From the NCBI RefSeq assembly GCF_042466685.1, contig NZ_CP170448.1, positions 2,604,001-2,668,000 on the forward strand: DNA of 64,000 nucleotides. The letters are read 5' to 3'. Under the pieces are notes generated by a model that saw nothing but the letters and a program-made list of their open reading frames with translations, was not told where the DNA came from and made no database searches. The DNA is from Vreelandella sp042466685 (GTDB taxonomy: Bacteria; Pseudomonadota; Gammaproteobacteria; Pseudomonadales; Halomonadaceae). Position numbers and translations under genes: made by a program. Of the stretch, positions 60,506 to 64,000 are shown piece after piece; position 1 is the first letter of the stretch; every line of letters begins with the position of its first letter.

Positions 60506-60880
60506 TCAGTCACCCAGCGAGAGCTCTTGACCAAAAATGATTCGATGCACCTCAGGCGTTGCTACACCAAACTCACGTAGCCCCCAAGGCTTATCCGCTA
60601 TTGCCTGGAAAATCTCGGCGCCCCGCTGCTGATAATCAAGGTGAAGTTCATCTATGCCCTCGTAGTTTACATACGCAAAGTAAGAATGCTCGTGTGTATA
60701 ACGGGCGGGAAGTTCGTCTGGGCAGTGCCCCAGCATAACGTGAAAGCCACCTAGGCTGAGGAACGACCAGCCATCCACACGAAAACGTAGTGAGAAGCCA
60801 AGCTTGTCGAGAAAGTAGCTCTCAGTCTTCTCGATATCGTTAACTGCCAGCACATGTTGAGTTGCTTTTACCACAAACAT
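60506..60880 (-). CDS. VOC-superfamily (glyoxalase/bleomycin-resistance-like) protein 1
   Basis: A 124-residue protein with the paired beta-alpha-beta-beta-beta modules of the vicinal oxygen chelate fold: HVLAVNDIEKTESYFLDKLGFSL at the start and GLREFGVATPEVHRIIFGQEL at the end. Residues near His10 and Glu119 could bind a metal. The reaction cannot be predicted. AAGGAG lies seven bases before the ATG. It lies 36 bases downstream of a second VOC gene. Confidence 0.8.
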   Translation of the reverse strand: MFVVKATQHVLAVNDIEKTESYFLDKLGFSLRFRVDGWSFLSLGGFHVMLGHCPDELPARYTHEHSYFAYVNYEGIDELHLDYQQRGAEIFQAIADKPWGLREFGVATPEVHRIIFGQELSLGD

Positions 60881-60916
60881 TGATGGCTCCTTCCCCTATA
60901 TGTAGAATGGCAATGG

Positions 60917-61369
60917 TTACTCCTTAGACGCACCACTGCTTAGATTAGCTAGGCTGTTGAGTCTGAGCAGATAACCATCTGGATCCATGATCATAAATTG
61001 TCTGACACTCAAAAATTCACCACCAACCCGGTAAGATTTTTTCTCTAACGGCAGCTGGATTGGATAATTGTGTTTAACTAAATGTCGGTATATGCCATCA
61101 AGATCAGTAACGGTTATTTGAAAATTCACGCCTCGGCCAAAGGGATATTCAAGCTCAGCGGTGATCCATGGATCGTTTGCAGCAACCAGTTCGCCTACTT
61201 GTTTAAGCATAAGGACGGCACCGTCAAGCTGTATAGTTGCAAAGCTATCTTCGGGACGTTCGAAGCAGATCGTAAAGCCGAGCAGCTCCGTATAAAAGCT
61301 CAACGACTTTTTAATGCAGCGAACATTTAGCTCTGGTGTTAAAGGAGGAAATATATCGATGTTAGTCAT
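60917..61369 (-). CDS. VOC-superfamily protein 2
   Basis: A 150-residue protein of the vicinal oxygen chelate fold: LNVRCIKKSLSFYTELLGFTICFERPEDSF-type first module and VRQFMIMDPDGYLLRLN in the second, the DPDG-loop being typical of bleomycin-resistance and dioxygenase-like members. It is distinct from its neighbour. The ribosome-binding site is weak. Probably co-transcribed with the next VOC gene. Confidence 0.8.
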   Translation of the reverse strand: MTNIDIFPPLTPELNVRCIKKSLSFYTELLGFTICFERPEDSFATIQLDGAVLMLKQVGELVAANDPWITAELEYPFGRGVNFQITVTDLDGIYRHLVKHNYPIQLPLEKKSYRVGGEFLSVRQFMIMDPDGYLLRLNSLANLSSGASKE

Positions 61370-61508
61370 GACTCATAGCTTATAATTCTCAGCCTACAGA
61401 ATCGATTTTATCAACGTAGCTAATGCTTACGTATCCATTTATGCTGGCTTATATTGTCTCTTTCCGCGCCAAAACTAAGAAGCAGCGCAACGACTTCAGA
61501 CTGAAAAG

Positions 61509-61928
61509 TTAATTATTTTTTGCTCCATAAATTATAGTACAAACAATACCTGCGACTAAGCCTGGCATGCCGAACATTATCAACAAGGTTGCAATTGAGG
61601 TCGAATCATAATAAATAGTGCCGCCAAACAGTATCGATAAAAAAAGCCCTACTATGCCAATACCTATAGCAGCAATCCAACTATCGCTACACTTATGTAA
61701 GGCGCCTCGGATCAAACCAGTTAAGAGCGCAGGAATAATGCCAAAAATGTAAGCAAATATCGTCGTTAGCAGCCAAAGATAAAAAGCAGACTGAAAGCTA
61801 AAACCATGCTTTTCAACTTCACCAAGTAAAAGCAATGGCGTTAAGGTTAAAGCTCCTACCGGGGGGCCCACCAATGCGAAGAAGACAGCACACGCGGCTA
61901 TCGACTTTAAATTCAATTGCAGAATCAT
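61509..61928 (-). CDS. Small polytopic membrane protein of unknown function
   Basis: A 139-residue protein with four hydrophobic helices (about residues 8-28, 45-70, 85-105 and 115-135). The frame is open upstream to 62099, but ATG at 61928 has AGGA nine bases before it and begins just where the sequence turns hydrophobic. The preceding 57 codons are hydrophilic, unlike coding sequence, and contain a hairpin. The region is more AT-rich than the core genome, suggesting acquisition. No family recognised. Confidence 0.6.
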   Translation of the reverse strand: MILQLNLKSIAACAVFFALVGPPVGALTLTPLLLLGEVEKHGFSFQSAFYLWLLTTIFAYIFGIIPALLTGLIRGALHKCSDSWIAAIGIGIVGLFLSILFGGTIYYDSTSIATLLIMFGMPGLVAGIVCTIIYGAKNN

Positions 61929-62069
61929 AAGAATAATTCCTAACACACCATCATACGTGTTCCACGACTCAGTGCTGGACGAGAAGGTTGAACGTGGGCT
62001 TTTGGGCACGCTGCCGTCCCACGGTGCACAGTCGCTTCCGTGCGCGGTGTCTGCCTGGATAAATTGCAC

Positions 62070-62112
62070 ACAAGCGAGAATGTCGGCAGTCCTTGCCAAA
62101 AAGCGCGCTTGT
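62070..62112. repeat. Symmetrical imperfect hairpin upstream of a membrane-protein gene
   Basis: ACAAGCG (62070-62076) pairs with CGCTTGT (62106-62112), and an inner CGGCA/TGCCA pairing occurs around a five-base loop. The unpaired spacers between the inner and outer stems are about equal. This two-stem layout is like an integron attC site, but the core boxes do not match well. Confidence 0.3.
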
Positions 62113-62283
62113 TGGCCTTATTAGACATGGCTGCTACTCCTCTACCTCTTTAAGATTCACTCACGGTACCCATACTTCTTCTGTGCTGTCTGACTTTTCA
62201 CACCATAGCCTTAATCTCATGAATGTCCATCAAAGCTCTAAGCGCAAAGGCGAAGCAGAGTGAGTCTTCGTGACAACACATGG

Positions 62284-62763
62284 TTAGCCATCAACAGCCT
62301 CCGCCAGCATCAGTACTTCGGTTGATGAGTACATATCGTCTATTTCGGCAACAACCCTGGCACCTAGCGATTTCTGGTACAGCCGCTGAGCCTCATTATC
62401 CGCTCGGATTGATACGAGAATCGATTTCAAGGACTGACCATTGCACTCAAGCACTCCTCGCACCTGGGCAAGCGATTCCCTTATGAGTAATTCTCCAAGC
62501 CCCCTGCCACGCAGTTGCGCAGTCACAGCAACCTGATCAAGCTCAACAACTGCAGACGGACGAATGCCGGATTTTTGGGCCCAAAAAATATACCCTGCAA
62601 CCTCATCCGCTTGGATAAGGAGGTGAACGAGCATCCGCGGCCAGGCTGCCATCGTTGCCCGAACCCAGACCTCCGAGTCACTTTGACGCGTAAATGCTTG
62701 CCGATGAATGGCCGCTATTGCGACAACATCGTCAGAATTTGCAAGACGTACAAATATACTCAT
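62284..62763 (-). CDS. GNAT-family N-acetyltransferase
   Basis: A 159-residue acetyltransferase. Acetyl-CoA binding motif A is seen in VAVTAQLRGRGLGELLIRES (about residues 84-103), and motif B follows with DNEAQRLYQKSLGARVV. The first part, VRLANSDDVVAIAAIHRQAF, is a typical GNAT start. Substrate unknown. It lies 40 bases downstream of another small gene, across a short degenerate attC-like stretch. Confidence 0.85.
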   Translation of the reverse strand: MSIFVRLANSDDVVAIAAIHRQAFTRQSDSEVWVRATMAAWPRMLVHLLIQADEVAGYIFWAQKSGIRPSAVVELDQVAVTAQLRGRGLGELLIRESLAQVRGVLECNGQSLKSILVSIRADNEAQRLYQKSLGARVVAEIDDMYSSTEVLMLAEAVDG

Positions 62764-62802
62764 GTTGATGCCTACGTTTGATAAAGGGCCAAGCTAGCTC
62801 AA

Positions 62803-63210
62803 TTAGTTATCGCTGCTGAATCGTATGGGCTTAAATAAATGATTTGGCCATACTCCTAAGCAGAAGCCAATACCAGCTTGAACCCCAAACATAGCTCCCG
62901 CGAACACTTGCTCTACTCCTGAGCCACCTAGAAAGTAGGCTATAAATTGATAGTAAAGAATACCTGCAGCGATAAAAGCAAGAAGAGCACTAAACCAAGA
63001 AAGCAAGCCGCAGGTTCTGAGAAGAAGAACAAATGGTAGCGCAAGGAAAACAACTCCTGGAAGAAAAAAAGCAAGTACAATCAAAACTAACTGAAAATCG
63101 TCCGTCCATAGAAAAAACTGATTATTCTGAATCATAAGACCCAGCATAAAAAAGATCACCGCCAGGAAAAATCCTATAAAAAAAGATCTCTTGTGCTGCA
63201 TTTTTTTCAT
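62803..63210 (-). CDS. Small membrane protein with four helices
   Basis: A 135-residue protein starting MKKMQHKRSFFIGFFLAVIFFML, with hydrophobic segments at about residues 8-25, 39-60, 66-85 and 95-118. ATG at 63210 has AGGTG six bases before it; a GTG three codons earlier is possible. No domain recognised. Its AT-rich codon use differs from the housekeeping genes, suggesting transfer. Confidence 0.6.
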   Translation of the reverse strand: MKKMQHKRSFFIGFFLAVIFFMLGLMIQNNQFFLWTDDFQLVLIVLAFFLPGVVFLALPFVLLLRTCGLLSWFSALLAFIAAGILYYQFIAYFLGGSGVEQVFAGAMFGVQAGIGFCLGVWPNHLFKPIRFSSDN

Positions 63211-63397
63211 TTCACGCACCTAATTTACGCCTTCACACAAGGGCTTAACAGTGAAGGAAAAGCCGCAAAGCCTCCCTGCCCGATGTTTGTCAATGTAGCA
63301 GCCGTCACCAGGGCTCGCCTTGCTAGACCACGATCATTAATTTCAAACACTAAAAAACTGTTCTCTATAATCACAGCACTTTCCTTTATAGCAATGA

Positions 63398-63871
63398 CTA
63401 ATATTTTTTACGTGCCAGTATTCTTAACAACTCATCTGCATCCTTATTTGTTCTAACCGTATACGTGGCAATATCTTTGCCTACTGAGCCTAAGATCATC
63501 TCATCCTTCAACCCAAAAAACTCATCATACTTAAAAGACCAATAAAGCAATGATAAATTGAATTTATCTCGAATAGCCACTCGATAGACTCTTAACCAAC
63601 GTGGCGGCTTCATAAAGACAAGAACGGTAGCTCTAGACGCTCTATCCGAATAGGTTCTAGAGTTCCCTCCTTCAATGATCCATTGATGTTTTGATGCCCA
63701 GGATCTTACCGTGCTATCAATTTCGGAGTTTGTCCGAAGCTTTCCGTCTTCATCATGAACGGCCTCATCAACACAATAAACAACTATGTCAAGTAACCTC
63801 GACAGCCTAAGCGCCAACCTAGATTTACCTGAGCCGGGACCTCCGATGATCATTATTCGTGTCGCGCTCAT
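63398..63871 (-). CDS. P-loop kinase-like protein (DNA topology modulation FlaR-type)
   Basis: A 157-residue protein. Walker A GGPGSGKS is at residues 10-17, followed by an adenylate-kinase-like fold: YCVDEAVHDEDG, IIEGGNSRTYSDRASRATVLVFM (the Walker B-like strand) and WLRVYRVAIRD. It fits the family annotated as DNA topology modulation protein FlaR, whose real activity is probably phosphoryl transfer. The start ATG at 63871 has AAGGG unusually close. It begins 16 bases after an attC-like site. Confidence 0.72.
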   Translation of the reverse strand: MSATRIMIIGGPGSGKSRLALRLSRLLDIVVYCVDEAVHDEDGKLRTNSEIDSTVRSWASKHQWIIEGGNSRTYSDRASRATVLVFMKPPRWLRVYRVAIRDKFNLSLLYWSFKYDEFFGLKDEMILGSVGKDIATYTVRTNKDADELLRILARKKY

Positions 63872-63886
63872 CCCTTCTCTCTTTAT

Positions 63887-63940
63887 ACCTAGCGCTGAGT
63901 TAAGCCGCTTTGCGGTATGGGTTTAAATGATTGCTTAGGC
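63887..63940 (-). repeat. Integron attC-like recombination site
   Basis: On the minus strand this 54-base site starts GCCTAAGCAATCATT and ends CGGCTTAACTCAGCGCTAGG, strikingly like textbook attC ends (GCCTAAC-AATTCATT ... CGGCTTAACTCAAGCGTTAGGC). The outer boxes CCTA-GC/GC-TTAGG pair with one bulged base, TTAA-type L boxes follow, and the centre is CCGC-TTT-GCGG. It lies directly after one gene stop and 16 bases before the next gene start, as in a cassette array. Degenerate R boxes keep confidence moderate. Confidence 0.5.
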
Positions 63941-63941
63941 C

Positions 63942-64000
63942 TTACCGCTCAGTCAGCGCGAGCTGTACACCTAAACCCGCGAACGCTGCCGCAAAGCTCC
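63942..64000 (-). CDS. 3' end of a gene running off the window
   Basis: A frame ending in TAA at 63944-63942 stays open to the window edge and codes for 18 residues ending GLGVQLALTER, plausible as a coding C-terminus. The stop codon touches the attC-like site. Too short to identify. Confidence 0.4.
   Translation of the reverse strand, partial: SFAAAFAGLGVQLALTER

Noticed and set aside
61929..62099. N-terminal extension of the small membrane-protein gene
   Set aside because: The sequence is hydrophilic and unlike the rest; ATG at 61928 has a ribosome-binding site and starts at the first helix.
57442..64000. Prophage, transposon or defence island
   Set aside because: No transposase, integrase, phage structural gene or known defence gene was seen in this accessory stretch; only cassette-like small genes.
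1..64000. CRISPR array
   Set aside because: No regularly spaced direct repeats were noticed on reading either strand.

Overview
The window looks like chromosomal DNA of a gammaproteobacterium, most likely a Halomonas-type member of the Halomonadaceae. This is an inference from gene order and protein character. The nagZ - psrA - lexA block and the long metZ-purF-cvpA-dedD-folC-accD-trp-truA-fimV-asd-leu block follow the order known from Pseudomonas and relatives. Many proteins carry acidic tails, a PHA phasin is present, and base composition is moderately GC-rich. No rRNA, CRISPR array, transposase or prophage was seen.

Region 1 (1-9.9 kb) holds the 3' part of a PEP synthase regulator, hpt, nagZ, an L,D-transpeptidase overlapping psrA, lexA, a CbiM-like membrane protein, purU, an RNase J-like nuclease, and a molybdopterin operon mobB - moaC::moaD fusion - moaE. 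Region 2 (10-15.1 kb) is a nucleobase uptake and salvage cluster: uraA, upp, ung, gpt, apt and an NCS2 permease. Region 3 (15.3-19.8 kb) has ribE, then a 0.6 kb gap with a strong promoter, structured leader and terminator, followed by the methionine importer metNIQ and a free methionine-R-sulfoxide reductase.

Region 4 (19.8-40 kb) contains two tandem tRNA-Val(GAC) genes, a membrane-anchored EEP-family protein, fumC, a phasin with an operator-like promoter, hda with an AI-2E family protein, purMN, dcd, apbC, a membrane-anchored coiled-coil protein, cobA, a diguanylate cyclase, phhB-phhC, a second NCS2-type permease, a MATE exporter, a yceI-cytochrome b561 pair and a small secreted protein.

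Region 5 (39-57.4 kb) is one long minus-strand run of housekeeping genes from leuC to metZ, making leucine, tryptophan, the aspartate-semialdehyde branch, purines, folate, malonyl-CoA and methionine. A divergent LysR regulator sits above leuC.

Region 6 (57.5-64 kb) is accessory: about twelve small genes, all on the minus strand (two GFA-type zinc proteins, macro domain, nicotinamidase, two VOC proteins, GNAT, small membrane proteins, a P-loop kinase-like protein). An integron attC-like site lies between the last gene and a gene running off the end. Its gene types and single orientation resemble integron gene cassettes, but no integrase is in the window.
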